Part shown: in pieces, positions 1 to 12,235 of the stretch | How the letters are laid out: the number at the start of each line of letters is the position of its first letter | How positions within the stretch are numbered: the first letter of the stretch is position 1 | DNA from: Coniella vitis | Taxonomy: Eukaryota; Ascomycota; Sordariomycetes; Diaporthales; Schizoparmaceae | Reading direction: 5' to 3' | DNA length: 64,000 nt | NCBI GenBank assembly: GCA_011317545.1 | Contig: WUJK01000002.1 | Span: forward strand, 3,410,001-3,474,000 | The notes under the pieces: model-generated | Told to the model about the DNA's origin: nothing | Seen by the model: only the letters and a program-made list of their open reading frames with translations | Databases searched by the model: none | Translations under genes and position numbers: made by a program

Positions 1-330
1 AGAAAAGACCCTTGGCCAGATTGGGACCACTGCACGCCTCATCCGGCCCTGGGCTTGCGCTTCCTCAGGGGCCCTGTTCACAAAGCACACGCGGGCAAAA
101 CAGGCCCCATCAAGGTCGGTCGGTCTTCTGGCTTCGGCCGGAAGGGGGCGGCAGAACGGTCTGCTTGCCTCGCGTCAGACGCACCCGTACATTCCAATGT
201 CTGGATTTAGAAAAGCCCAAAGAGCAGCTGTGGTTGGTTGGACGGACGAAACGAGCGCAACGAACACCTCCTTTCTTGGTTGGGGCAAGTGATGAGCAGC
301 AGATCGCAAGCAGCCAGATCCAATGGGGGG

Positions 331-348
331 GTGTGTGTGTGTGTGTGT
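331..348. repeat. (GT)n microsatellite
   Basis: About nine GT dinucleotides in a row directly after a short G run. Simple sequence repeat in non-coding DNA. Confidence 0.9.
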
Positions 349-1120
349 TTCGTTTCACGCGATGCAACCGTCAACCTGTGATGTCCGCCGCCAGTGTTTT
401 GGATTGGGTGATTGACCTCTGCGGACAGATCGTGGGGTGCTTCCAGCAAATCGGCAAAGGCTCTCTGGTGTTTTGTCGCGGGTGCTTGACGAGTGGCCTG
501 AACCAAGTATACTACAGCACAGAACAGCCTTCGGGGAGTATTGTTCTACTTTTTGATATATACTTTGAGCCTGCTCTTGCGTTTACTATTGCAAGTGGCA
601 ACGTAGCCGCTGAGCCACAGCGCCCCAGCGTTCACAGCCGTTTGCTTGCGCGCTCAGCACAGTACCTGCTCGGCCTGTATTGCCTCTCACCTCAGCAACA
701 AGAAGGGGCCGCCAGTCAATGAATAGTCTTGATATATTGCTGCCGTGGTATGGTTGGTTGTCTCGTGATCCCTGGTTACACCGACCAAAGCCCTCTCTGC
801 ACAGTGCAGCCATCATGAAACGACAGCTTGATGAAGAGTGTGGATACTATGTACATTGCATCAACCTTGGGAAGCTTTGCACACGATAGTATGCAAATAG
901 TCAGCGCTGGGCTGAGGTTATTATAGTAGTACTTTGCCGATGGCTGAACGCCGCCGCCTCTGCCCTCCTCCCTCTGCCCCCCCTCTTCGGTCTTGGGAGC
1001 CTTGACTTGGCCAAAACGGGAAGTCTTGCTCCATGGCCGACAGCTGGGTTACATAGTAATGGTTGGCTGCCCGTGCTCGAGCAATCCGGGGGAGAGGGGT
1101 ACAGGCAAGTGTCCGCTGTT

Positions 1121-1144
1121 GCTGGCTGGCTGGCTGGCTGGCTG
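1121..1144. repeat. (CTGG)n microsatellite
   Basis: About five to six tandem CTGG units in non-coding DNA. No associated gene is visible. Confidence 0.9.
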
Positions 1145-1990
1145 TAAGAACAGAGATTGGCTGGCACAACCTTTGGGTGGACGGCGAGGCACGCGCCGTG
1201 GAACAAGATCGCTTTTACGAACCATGATGAACATGGAGGAGATTGAACCCTTCCCCCCCCCCTTCTTCTTCCTTTTCTTTCGTGTGCAATGCTGTACATA
1301 GCAGTGCGAATACACAGCACGGCGTTTGCTGGTGGAACAAGAACGAAAAAAGATGCTTGTTTTGTCGCGCCAGCCGTGACAAGGAACAAGTCTATGACTG
1401 CAGTACATTTTACCTTTGTATTCTGTGCAGCTGAGTGGTTCGACGGGCACATAGTACTACTACTCTGCAGCAAGAAAAGAAATCCAGCTCCGTCTTTCCC
1501 TTTCGGAACTTGGACAGACCCCATCCGGCCTCGTCTGCAAGCAATCTACCGCGGCCGTTGTTTTCGTCATGGCCGGTTTCGATTGATTTGTTCATCTCGA
1601 CTCGGCGCGCCGCTCGGTCCTTTTACATACTTTTGTCGAGTTGGCCTCGACGTCAACGACACTGCTTGGCGCGGCCTGGGACGAAGCTATTATCATGTCC
1701 GGCAGCTCTTGATGCGCGAGGCTTCTTTTTGGGCAGAGAGGCGGTGTTGGTGTTTGGCTGATGAGTTTATCAATAAAAGGGAAGAAAAAAGAAAAAAAGA
1801 GACGACCATGAACGTGGATGAAGCATAATGAGGCCAATTTTAAACTATTTGACCCCAGCTGCAGCCACTGGAATCTTAGAACAAGCCCCAGAAAAGATGG
1901 GGAGCAGTGTGTGAGAGATCTTTTTTTAGATCTCGAGCTTTGCCTGCGTGACAGGCCGCTCCCTATACACCAGTGAAAACCCAATCCAAC

Positions 1991-2002
1991 GGGGGGGGGG
2001 GG
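1991..2002. repeat. G12 homopolymer
   Basis: Twelve consecutive G in non-coding DNA, one of several such runs in the window. Confidence 0.9.
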
Positions 2003-3986
2003 AATGCTTTTTTCATTGGTCTTCCTTCCTATGTTGCCTCATATCAAGCTTTCTTTCCATGGGACACGCAAAGCTGGTGGAATAGCACATGGTACAGCGT
2101 ACACCGGCGCTCGAACAAACCACCGAAATGCTCGGCAACCGGCGTTGCATCTGGGTTTTGTGTTCAAGGTTTCCGAGATGAATAACCATCTAGACGGCGA
2201 GGGCGGGATACGCACAACGTCCAAGTGTGCGGGGCGCCTAGTATGCGCCTCAGGGCATTCCTTTTACCGATCTTTGCCATGAATCATGCTAGCTATCAAC
2301 GCCAAGGGCCGACGAAGAGAAGGGTTTGAAGACGGTGTGTGCTGTGGTGTACAGCCCCTCGTTGCTTGATCGTCAGGAGAAACAGCTTTTCCCATGGCGT
2401 AGAACTGTGTTGTTGCTGGCCCCCCTTCTGCCTACATATAGGGGTGTCGTACTGCGTATATACTGTGTATAACAAGACGGCGTGTATTGGCTGACGGTGG
2501 AGTGCAAGAGAATACCACTCACTGTTTCACCTGTCTGGGTGAGAGATAGGGATACTTCTAGCTCTGTGTGTTCATCCGTCGAGTATCCCACCCACCATAA
2601 CCAGGCACTCGTTACCATGCTGTACGTTTGTGTGCATTACGCGTAAGAGGGCGTGCTTCCGTTTCGAACAACCCAATTGTCAAATGTCCTCTGGGGCTCG
2701 CCACCTCCACATGTTTCGAGCGAATGAAAAGAGAAACGGCTGTTTGAGTTTTTGGCCCTCTTTGCGATGGACTCGAACGCTTGCTTTGCACAGTGTCTCC
2801 ATAATATTACTATCAAGTACTGATGGAGCTCCTCACGTAACATGTAAATCACGTCAAAGATTCCACTCGGGTATATGTCACTTGTGTTCTTGCTTTTAGT
2901 CTCCAAGGCGGACCGAGAATCATATGCCAACCAAGAAGCTTTCCACGGTCGTTCTTGTGGAAAGACTACCCGCATCGCGCGCTTGGCTGCATTGACGTCA
3001 AGTAGGACATGGTCTTCAACAAGCCCATCCTCTTTTTTTGTGCTTCTTCTTTGGCAACTACTCCATTTCGCTGCAGTAGAGCAGATGCGACGACTATGTA
3101 TCGCGAGCAATAGCGGGGTCACCCAAAGCACCATGCATAAGAGTCCGCATGCTTGTACATATATAAAGTAGTACATAATAGATAGTATGAACAGCATTAC
3201 CATCTCTGTAGACAGTTCTGTGTTGGCGTCTGGGGCTTTTTTTTTTTTGTTGTTAGCCGCTTTTTCTTCATTCTATTTCCCACCCACTTTTTGCCTGGTG
3301 TCTGTCGTGATATGGCTCCATCGATCGCTCGCTTTTTTCCTTGTTTTTTCTTTTTTTGACACCTGCCACTCGTTCGTATTCCCGGCGATCATCCTGCCAT
3401 GTTTTCTGCAAACGGTTTACTACTTCATATTACTTGGCCATGACTGTGTTGTTTACTGTCTCTTATTTACGGAGTTGCGTGGTGAGCGGGGTGGAAACTC
3501 TTGTCTTTCAGCTTCGGTTCCGTGACATACCATTACATGCATGGTAGGTACATGATAAGTCGCGGCATACAAGAGTGAGCCAGTGCGGTGAAGGGGGGGG
3601 GGGAGGAAGAGGAGAAGCAGTGCAATTTAGCTCACGAAATGATGTGATGGCCGCCCGGAAGTTAACAAGAGACATAAGAAAACAGCCCTCTTTTACAAAA
3701 TCGAGCCCATACTGTACACATAGTGCATAGTACGTACTTTCCAAACCCAGTACAACACACAAACCAACTTCCTCAACAGGCCTAGGTGAGGAAAAAGGGC
3801 AACGAGCGCGCGAAGGGCAAAAAAAAAAAAAAAGAATAATGAACAAGTATCCAAACAGCAAGCAGGCAGATGGGGCGGCCTGCCCTTATTACGGGACAGA
3901 ACAACACCTCTCTGCAAAAAACACTACTGAGACTTAGCACAGTTGGAACTAATTCATACTTTAATTCAAAACCCTCTTGGTCAATC

Positions 3987-4007
3987 TTTTTTTTTTGGGG
4001 GGGGGGG
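3987..4007. repeat. T10-G11 homopolymer pair
   Basis: Ten T followed directly by eleven G. A similar T8-G13 block lies in the intron of the decarboxylase gene at 20771-20791, in the same orientation. Confidence 0.9.
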
Positions 4008-7000
4008 CATGTGCGTGTAACTGTTGCTGGGACTCTGCGCAAGACACTGTTATTCTTTTTTTATAATTAATTAATTAATTCTATTCTTTTCTTGCGCACG
4101 AGTCGCGGTGCTGGTGCTACATACTATGTATGTAGTATGTAAAATGGCGCTCTCTACTCCATAATACTATAGTGTAATATACTATAAATTGCAATGTAGC
4201 AATCACCCGGGAACTAACTGCCAAAGCTGAGGCATTGCTCGGCAAGATGTGGCTCAGAGGTATTGCTGAATCTGCCCGATGCCTTTTTTTTTCTACTCTG
4301 CCCGAAGGTGGACATCTCGATAGGTCCAGAGTACAATCTAACAATGCGAGATGAAATGAGCGGGCTGGTTAGACTGTTCCCAACTCCTGGGGATCTCCAG
4401 CTGGCTGGGCTGGTCTTGCTCTGCAGGCTCACTTATGTCATGACTTCCTTCGAAGACCTTATCTAAGTACTAGAGTATTGTGTCTTCTGACGACAATGGG
4501 GCCCAGTGAGGATCTTCTTATGGGGGGCTGGGCCGGGCACACTGGCACAGCGCGCATAAGTGTGCTAATAACATGTACATTGTAGTAGCCAAACGATCTC
4601 CAGACCCTTCCCTAAAAACCATGGCTGGAAAACCGGGTCTGACCACAACAGGGCCGAATTCAGCAAGCAAGCCTGTTGGAAACCACACGGGCGATCGTCT
4701 CACGCCTTTGCTTCTTGTTTCCCTTTTCTTCCCATTTGGCTGTGCTGTGCGAAGGGGTGTTGGGTGTCATCATCGACGGAGAACATGTAGAAACACAGAA
4801 ACAGAAAAAGACAGAATCCTCTTGGCTGCAACCGTCTTGTCTGTGGCATGGCTCACTGGTTGATTCACGCCCGCATTTGGGAAGCCTGTGTCCCAAACTT
4901 GCTTTTAGGAAGAGGATTAGGATTTTGGTGATCTGTTTGCACCAAAGCGGACATGCACGGCGGAAAGCGTAATCTTAATGCCCTGTGCCGAATAGATGGG
5001 AAATCAAACAAAAATGTGAGGCTCAACGGGGCCCGGATCGACAATCTGCTAACCCTAGTATAGTATACATAGTATAGCATCATGGACGCCATATCAAGGC
5101 AAGGAGGGAAGAAGAAAAAGAAAAGGCAAGGAAAGACTATGTATACCATGTACACGGTATTGATCCCATGACTGTATCAATCTGGTATTCCAAGGACATG
5201 TCCAAGAATCAAGACGAGATGCAGAGGAGACGGCGCGCAAAGGCGAACCTACATGAAGATACTCCGGCTTTCCTATTCCTGGTCGATGAAGCCAGTAAGT
5301 GGCCATGATGCTCCCTCGTGTTGCAGAATACCGTAGTACAAAGCACATATGATAAGTATCCAGGTACACCGCTGTCTCACAGTGCTGCTAGCGGCAAGGT
5401 ACGGTCAACACGCGGCCTACCAAGAGGCGTGCAGTGGTTGCACAGGTACTTGGTGCTCGCCGCAAGTGGCTGCGGCCTAGGCTCCCTTGCGCAGGTACCG
5501 CACGGCCTTGCGCAACCCTGCAAGGCCCTGTGATGCACAGTGTTTTGTATGAGCGCTGCTCGCTGGACAGATCATGTCCGTGCCAAGTGCAGTCTTTCAG
5601 AAGGGTACTACAGCGGTTCCGGGGGTTGGAGGCGCCATGTCTGTACAGCCACTCCATCACTCCTCCAGTGCCGCAATTCCCAAAAGGTCCGAAGTAATGG
5701 GATGGAAATGCAAGACGCCCGATAGAAATGGCCAAGAGCAGCCAGTGAGCTTGTCAGGTCGTGCTTTATCTTTTTGGGATGAGTTTTTTTTTTTATTTTC
5801 TTTTCATTTTTCACTTTTTTTTTTTATCTCGCGTTAATTTACATGGCAAATTATCCCCAGCAGGCTGCAGCTGCAAGATTCATGGCGGCGGGATGGTGGG
5901 TGCTCCTGTGCTCCTTGCCACATCTCCGCCGAGCCTGTTGCGGTTGCATTGCGCACAACTCGCTGGTTCCGTCATCTAGGTACTTATCCGCCGCTCGTAG
6001 GCTGCCAGTCCGCTATGGCATGCCGCTGCATCCAATGTACTAAAGTATTCCAGGGCCCCAAAACCACCCCCGGGGCAGCGTGCAAGCAGGGACCCACGCT
6101 GGGCTAGATCATCTTGCGCGGCCCACCCGGCGCCATCTCGTTTTTGTCACGGCTCATGCTCATTACTGTTGCGCCCAGTGTCAGTGCTCCTGATCGGCCC
6201 TAAAGTATCCAAGTACCCAAGTACCTGGGTACTACCAGATACATACTATGGCTGCGCTAGCTAGGTGCCCCTGCCCTGCCCCATCCCACGCTCCACCCCG
6301 CCCACTGAGAACAGAACAGCCGTCAGGTTCTCTTTCTCCTTTTCTTATCCACCCGCCTAATATCTTGTTGCTTCTCGACCGCCATATCTCGCTCTCCCGC
6401 TTCCTCACCTTTCCCACGCCTGGCCTTGGACTTCTTTTTTTTTTTTCTGCTTGTGCATTCATCTTATTCCGGGCACGCCAGACCGCCTGTTGTTTTCTGG
6501 GCCTTTTCTTGGTGTTTTCATTTTGCAATTGCTGTGGCGACGAGACATTGCCGCATTCCAGTCACGCCAACACGCTTCGAATTTGTTTGGCTGCCTCGCC
6601 GCTCCCGTCACCGTCCTGTCCCCGTCCCGGTCCCCCGTTGTGGAGGATTCCGCCGTCTTACATAGTACAAGAAGCCCAACGCTCGTCATTGCTATCCACT
6701 TGTGGCCCTCTTGACCCGCGGCCTCGCCTGTCTCGCCTTTTGTTGGTGCATCAGCATATCCTCACAGCCTGACCGGGTCTGACCTGGCCTCTCGTCCTCA
6801 GCTTCGCCTTCGGCCTCCTCAAGAAAGCCTTGTTGCCCGCCCTCGTTCGCTACGATTCGACTTGGTCTTTCGCTCAAAGCCACTGGGTTCTTCGCTCTAC
6901 TCAGCGCAGACAACGGGTTCCGGTTTGACGCCGCCCCCGCCTTTCGCTCCCCAACACACTCGAATCCTCTCTCGCTCTGCACAGTCTTGGTGTCTGGATT

Positions 7001-7160
7001 CGGAGAATCGAACCTCTTCCTTCTCGCTCCCAATATCAAACTCCGCAGCTGCTGTTGAGCAAGACCTCCTGTTGTGACACTGTAGCGGGCCAAACACCTA
7101 GTACGATAGGGCTGGTCGCAGTACAACCTCACTACACACACAAATATACGCACACAATAC

Positions 7161-7177
7161 ACACACACACACACACT
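7161..7177. repeat. (CA)n microsatellite in the leader
   Basis: Alternating CA run about 60 bases upstream of the glycosyltransferase start codon, so probably inside its 5' untranslated leader. Confidence 0.85.
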
Positions 7178-7235
7178 CAAAGACTCAAGAAAGAAAAACA
7201 CCGACTTGTCAAGCAGGTGTTACAACAACGGCCGG

Positions 7236-8927
7236 ATGAACTCGCCACTCTCCCTCGCAACCAAAGACCTGAAAATCATGGGTGCAAGAATAGCTCCCCC
7301 GCATCGTTTCCTCAACATGCGGAGTCCCTTCGGCCGAGCACTGTTGCTCGCCGGCTTTGTGATTGCCATGATCGTTTTGACGATGAAGGCAAACACGTAC
7401 GACGTGCGGTCCGCTGTTCTCAAGGCAACAACAACCGCCAAGCAAGCTATCTCGGCACAAAGGCCCATGGGCTCCTCAGGTGACACCCACGCCCTCAGCC
7501 CCGAAGAATACTGGCCTAATGTGCCTTCCAACAACTCGGCTCTTATGAACTGCAACTACGACACGCAGCACCTCAAGCAGCTACAAGACCAGTACGAGCT
7601 CGGCGAACAATTTGAATACTTCAAGCGCTACGTGCAAATCTCCCGCCAAGACATTGACAGAACGCGCATGACCAAGCTGGATCAGTATTTCCTTCCCAAT
7701 ACTGCCAAGACGGTCGATCTCGGCAAAAAGAACCTGAACGAGGAGTGCCCCGAGCCACTGGTTGTGCCCGTCCCCAAGTCGCCTGCGCCCGACACTGCCA
7801 ACCTGACCGACTTCATTTTTGGTGTCTCGACCACCTACCAGCGATTCACCGACGCAGAGACGAGCCCTGTCGACGATTGGACGTACTGGCTGACGGACAG
7901 CCACGGCACCTCCAACGGGGGCAAGCTGGTTCTCTTGTTGCTGGATGCTACCGATGAAGAGCTGTACAACGCGTGGGACCGCTTGCACAAGGTCGGAATT
8001 GATGCCGATGTGTTCCACTCTGACAGCTCTCTGGAGATGGCTGTCCGCTACTTGACACTTGTACCAACACTGTACAACCACCGCGAGCGTCCCAACAAGA
8101 AGTGGCTCGTTCTGTGCGACGACGATACCTTCTTCCCCTCCCCCAACGCCCTGGTGGAGACCATCAATAAGCACTCGCCCGACAAGCCGCTCTACATTGG
8201 TACCTTTTCGGAGAACGTGGCGCAGATTGAACGCCATGGATCGCAGGCATATGGTGGTGCCGGCGTCTTTATTAGCATGCCCGTGGGCGAAATGGTTACG
8301 GAGCTCTACGACACGTGCAAGACGCAAGAGAAGCTTCAAGAGGCCGACACTGGCTATGGACCTCAGGGCGATATCCTCCTGCGCAAGTGCATCTACGAGA
8401 ACAGCGACGTTCGATTGGTTCTTGAGAATGATTTGTGGCAACTCGACATTTACGACGATCCTTCTGGCTTCTACGAGAGCGGCGTCAAGCCTCTCTCGCT
8501 GCACCACTACCACGGCGGTGCCTACCACATTGCCTACCCCTTCCAGTACACCAAGCTTGCCCACATTTGCGGCGAGGACTGCTTGATGCAGCGCTTCATG
8601 ACCCAAGACAACTTTGTCATCTCAACCAGCTACAGCATTGCGCAGTATCCCGAGGGCGTCGACTACAACTGGGACCAGTTCGAGCGGACTTTTAACCCCA
8701 ATGACGACAAAAACTGGCTCCTGGACCATGCCTTTGGGCCTCAGCGCAATTCGCTCCTCCGGACTGGAGAGAAGATTGCCTGGGAGCTCAAGTCGGCTAC
8801 GCTGAACCCAGACAGTACCGTCTCCCAGGTTTACGTGCGCAAGGCCAAGGACCCGCGATGGGTGGATGCCGAAGGATGGCCAATGAGCCAAGTCGACGGT
8901 GTGATTGAGCTCGTGTGGCTGCCGTAA
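7236..8927 (+). CDS. Type II membrane glycosyltransferase, GT31/Fringe-like
   Basis: Single-exon gene for 563 residues. An in-frame TTG ten codons upstream is not a credible start, so the first ATG at 7236 is used. Residues about 34-50 form one hydrophobic segment after a short basic N-terminus, the usual type II signal anchor of Golgi glycosyltransferases. The lumenal part contains LVLCDDDTFF at about residues 290-299; this DDD is the metal and nucleotide-sugar binding DxD motif. It is followed by a segment with YIGTFSEN and GGAGVFIS, as in Fringe-like (GT31, DUF604-type) enzymes. The inferred role is transfer of a hexose to a glycan or protein in the secretory pathway; the sugar and acceptor cannot be read from sequence. 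No introns are needed and codon use looks normal. I am confident of the fold class and not of the substrate. Confidence 0.88.
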   Translation: MNSPLSLATKDLKIMGARIAPPHRFLNMRSPFGRALLLAGFVIAMIVLTMKANTYDVRSAVLKATTTAKQAISAQRPMGSSGDTHALSPEEYWPNVPSNNSALMNCNYDTQHLKQLQDQYELGEQFEYFKRYVQISRQDIDRTRMTKLDQYFLPNTAKTVDLGKKNLNEECPEPLVVPVPKSPAPDTANLTDFIFGVSTTYQRFTDAETSPVDDWTYWLTDSHGTSNGGKLVLLLLDATDEELYNAWDRLHKVGIDADVFHSDSSLEMAVRYLTLVPTLYNHRERPNKKWLVLCDDDTFFPSPNALVETINKHSPDKPLYIGTFSENVAQIERHGSQAYGGAGVFISMPVGEMVTELYDTCKTQEKLQEADTGYGPQGDILLRKCIYENSDVRLVLENDLWQLDIYDDPSGFYESGVKPLSLHHYHGGAYHIAYPFQYTKLAHICGEDCLMQRFMTQDNFVISTSYSIAQYPEGVDYNWDQFERTFNPNDDKNWLLDHAFGPQRNSLLRTGEKIAWELKSATLNPDSTVSQVYVRKAKDPRWVDAEGWPMSQVDGVIELVWLP

Positions 8928-10177
8928 AAGACGAACACCTACCCAAAGAACACAAGATTCGTCATTGCGTTCAGCATGTCGATTACGTGGTGTCGTCTCT
9001 CAAGCATAGTACGGCGGGGCCGGAAACCAACTTTTGCATGAGCAATAGGACCTGGACCAGAAACTTTGGATCTTGGATATGTTCAAGCTTCTGAGTCGGA
9101 CATGACGCTCCAAGTATTGGCACCAGTCCCGCAGTTTCTAATTAACGACGGTGTCATGTATCAGACATGAAGCTTTTGGCGTTGCCCTTTCGACTCTCAT
9201 CATTAAGCCCTAGTTTCTTGGTCTAGGCCCGCTCGTTCAGCTTGGGGAGGATCACTTACTTGGCTAAGAGCTGACCACGAATTTGCCCATCGACGTCCCG
9301 GCGTCCTCTACGGCGAATGATAATGCATAATTTCCTTTTCAGACTTCTATCATGACTTTGGACTGTGTCCAAGAGCCCATGATGCGACAGCTCGACAGAC
9401 GACGATATACCATGCTCGAGGCGCAGATTTGCATTTCACAAGGAGGGGTTGATGGCACATTTCTTTGCCTAGGGGCGTTCAAGAGAGTTATACATGGGGG
9501 ACAGTCACTGCCTCCATACAACTGCATCATTTCAGGGCGTTGGGGATGGTCCTTGATTTTTGTTTCACCTTACCATTTCTTTTTTTTCCTTTTTGTGTTC
9601 CGAACGAGGGCTTTGAAAAATGTCCGAAAAACAAAAAAGAAACTGCTCCAAAAAGTGAAGTGGGCTTTTCGACGGGTCAAGAGCATATACATATACAAGG
9701 CTCCCGTTTGGATGATTGTACATATTTCGATTGTAGGGGTTGTTGGATGGACGATTTGGATTAGGGTAGATACCGATACCTTTGACACAATTATTTGAAA
9801 GCTATATATATCTATCTCTGCGGTCTTCCCTGGCATATGTGCTTCCCTCACAGTTCTAGACTAGTGTTTCTTGTCTTTATCGCGTCCCATCCATTTTGAA
9901 GAAAGATAGTGGCACTTGATCAGAAAACCAAAAAGGGAAAAGGCGTGATGAGGATCTGAAAAGGAAGGCAAAAGTGGAAGGAGGCTGGCTGGCGGCAGCA
10001 CAGCATTGGGAGACGGAAGGCTGTAGGCCTTGTTCTATATTTCAACTCCAAACATCACCATAATTTCTAGTTACCACAACCACTCTTCTCAACTTTTACT
10101 TTTACACAACCATTCTTCCCGCCACTTTCACATCGATACCGGCAGGACGTAGCGGCAAACACATCGCCATACCTTGA
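8928..10177. other. 3' flank of the glycosyltransferase gene and intergenic DNA
   Basis: Probably holds the 3' untranslated region of the upstream gene. A 148-codon open frame at 9352-9798 begins with ATG, but it has low-complexity composition and no recognisable domain. I do not call it a gene. Confidence 0.5.
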
Positions 10178-10712
10178 GTGAAGATAAATTTTAGCTTGCA
10201 ACAACTTCGGATCAGAGACCGCGGGCAACAACCACCCATCTTGCCCAAACTCACCGCAAAAAGCATACAAATTTCCGCAACCCTGGCCGCACCCCCAGTT
10301 GAATCATCACGTAAGAACCAAGCAACTTGATCACAACCGAGCCACCCGCCAACATGGGACGTTCCAATCGTCGAGAATGAGCTGCGTGGCTTGAAAGAGG
10401 AAGCCAAAGCCTGGTGGGACAGACACACAGACCTGGAAGGCGGAGGACTTTGGGCAAAGACGTCGTCGAAAAGGGACATTCAAGCCGTTTGAGAAGCTGG
10501 TACACGCCTCCCAGTGGTGGCGCTCCTCTCTACAAGGATACCAGGCCTTTTGCTCGAACAAAGTCGCGGCTGCGGCGCACGACGATAGTCTCGACAAGCA
10601 AGGAATACGCCGAGAACTGGGCTATTGGATTCCGCGAACTTGCCGTATCGATCATGATCATGACCGTGTTTGAAACCAAGGGCGGCCGTTTACTACAATG
10701 TGTTAAAGAGTA
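10178..10712 (+). pseudogene. Decayed protein-coding gene of unknown family
   Basis: One reading frame runs from about 10178 to 10487 with protein-like content (for example LPKLTAKSIQISATLAAPP, then WDVPIVENELRGLKEEAK). It is broken by an in-frame TGA at 10328-10330. The coding signal then moves one frame near 10488 (FEKLVHASQWWRSSLQGYQ) and again near 10603 (EYAENWAIGFRELAVSIM), ending at a TAA at 10710-10712. The three pieces join smoothly in composition and look like one helical, Trp-rich polypeptide. No GT-AG pair explains the shifts, so I read this as a gene with one nonsense change and two single-base insertions. I do not recognise the family. Sequencing error is an alternative explanation for the shifts but not for all three lesions together. 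Confidence 0.5.
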
Positions 10713-11270
10713 AAGCAACCGTATATATCATATATGAGGAGTACTTCCTTTGCGCTCGTCGTGCAGCGGTAACGCACATAGTTCTACTGCCCCTTCTCAA
10801 ACCATCCTCGATTCGCAGACTTGGACAGATCGCGCGTAAGGCAACATTGCTAAGCTGTGTTTCGTCGATTCATAAAACTGGGGATCACAGCACGTTCAAC
10901 CACTTACTCCTCAACCTCTCTGCCATGGCTACAGAAGCACTCCGCAACCAAGCCGACCATCCAGGGATGGAGGGCGCCGTCGCCAAATGGCCACGCAAAT
11001 TATGCCAGGCGACGCACCCAAAAGCCATTGCAGATGGCTCCTTGCTCTTGCAAAAGCAGCTAAATCTGCGTTCTGACGTACAATTTCAGTGGGAAAAAGG
11101 TTCATGGTGTATTGTAGTAACTTAGAATTGATAAACCAGGTATTACTACTGATAATTCTCTGGCTACGCTGATACTCTATTCATTACTTGTTTGCGTGTG
11201 GTAGCCTACTCTACAATGCCCCAGACGAGGATGCGGAGGACATTTAACTGATCTTGTATAAGATCTCACC

Positions 11271-11600
11271 ACAGACAAAGTAGTTACCAAGGACGCCCAA
11301 GAGGACTATGGTATGCTTCAAATCGCTGCTGGTATATTAGCAAACGGCGCGATTCTATCCTTGATAATGACCGGGCCCTCTGCTTTGGCGGGTACGTGTC
11401 CGCGTGAGAATACAACGCAACTCAACTCCAACGATATTGGCTTTGGGGGGAAATTCAGCACTATTGCGACTACGAGCGATCAGATATTCTAGAGCATATG
11501 CAGCGCCTATATTGGAGAAGTGTGCTTCGAAGAGGACCAAGGGATATCATTGGATAACGGGGCCAGGCTTTCGATAACAATAATTGAAAGGCATATCATG
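11271..11600 (+). pseudogene. Possible decayed exon, unknown family
   Basis: A protein-like frame reads TDKVVTKDAQEDYGMLQIAA, then a hydrophobic stretch ILANGAILSLIMTGPSALAG. It continues to an in-frame TAG at 11491-11493 and resumes in the same frame as SICSAYIGEVCFEEDQG. A further protein-like piece on the same strand lies around 11806-11960 (GRRMFKFCEHATAIENVSG). There is no complete gene model. It may belong to the decayed gene immediately upstream or be a second relic. Confidence 0.3.
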
Positions 11601-12235
11601 ATGTAGTGCAGTATAAAGTTAACGATGACTAATCTTGCTCACAGAGATTGGAAGAGGGCCACTTAGATTACAAAGGTATTCATTCATCAGGAAGAATGAC
11701 AACAGAAAACTGTTTACGGAAACCAGGATGAAAGTAGCCCACATTGGCCCAAGACAATAATATATCCAGTGTATACGCACTGGCTGACTGGAACCGGGAC
11801 CACTACTTCGGAGCCCATTTGACGCTGTCGATCAGCCGCCCTTCATTATAATATGTTGGTCCGCGAAGGGGAGAAGAATGTTCAAATTCTGTGAGCACGC
11901 GACTGCAATAGAGAATGTGAGTGGAAACGTCCCGTGTGGGAAGCGGAACGGTACAATGCACAGGTAGTCTTGTCGGCCAATTGTAAGCCAACTTTAACAA
12001 GAACCCGAAAACTATGATAAGGAGCATGATTAAGACTTAATCTAGAGGCTGGCTCACGAAGCAAAAGTCGTGGTAATAACTTGATTAGACTGGGACTTGA
12101 AAACCAGGGTCTAAAAACTATGGTGAAGTTCTAAACGCTGTTCGTCACAAAATCTCGCAGACACCAATCCCGATCCTGCCCGTTTCCCCTTTCCACCTGA
12201 TGTGTATGTCAAACCAGATCTTACTATTATCTTGA

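Larger units (their letters stand above)
1..7235. other. Long non-coding stretch, distal part plus promoter and leader of the glycosyltransferase gene
   Basis: I see no supportable gene in these 7.2 kb. Open frames of up to about 190 codons exist on both strands, but none has a recognisable domain, a good start context or a splice structure that extends it. The stretch is rich in pyrimidine tracts, long G or C runs and copies of ACATAGTA/TACTATGT. The last 600-700 bases are CT-rich and end in a CA repeat just before the glycosyltransferase start, which is typical of a fungal promoter and 5' leader. Confidence 0.6.

Noticed and set aside
2637..3203. 188-codon minus-strand open frame
   Set aside because: No domain, no homologous look, and no splice extension. 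Consistent with chance in 7 kb of non-coding DNA.
6248..6772. 174-codon plus-strand open frame
   Set aside because: Low-complexity Ser/Pro/Leu content from CT-rich promoter DNA. It lies in the leader region of the glycosyltransferase gene.
7581..8606. 341-codon minus-strand open frame
   Set aside because: Exact antisense shadow of the glycosyltransferase gene, caused by its GC-rich third codon positions.
9352..9798. 148-codon plus-strand open frame with an ATG
   Set aside because: Phe- and Lys-rich low-complexity content from T and A tracts. Probably in or after the glycosyltransferase 3' untranslated region.
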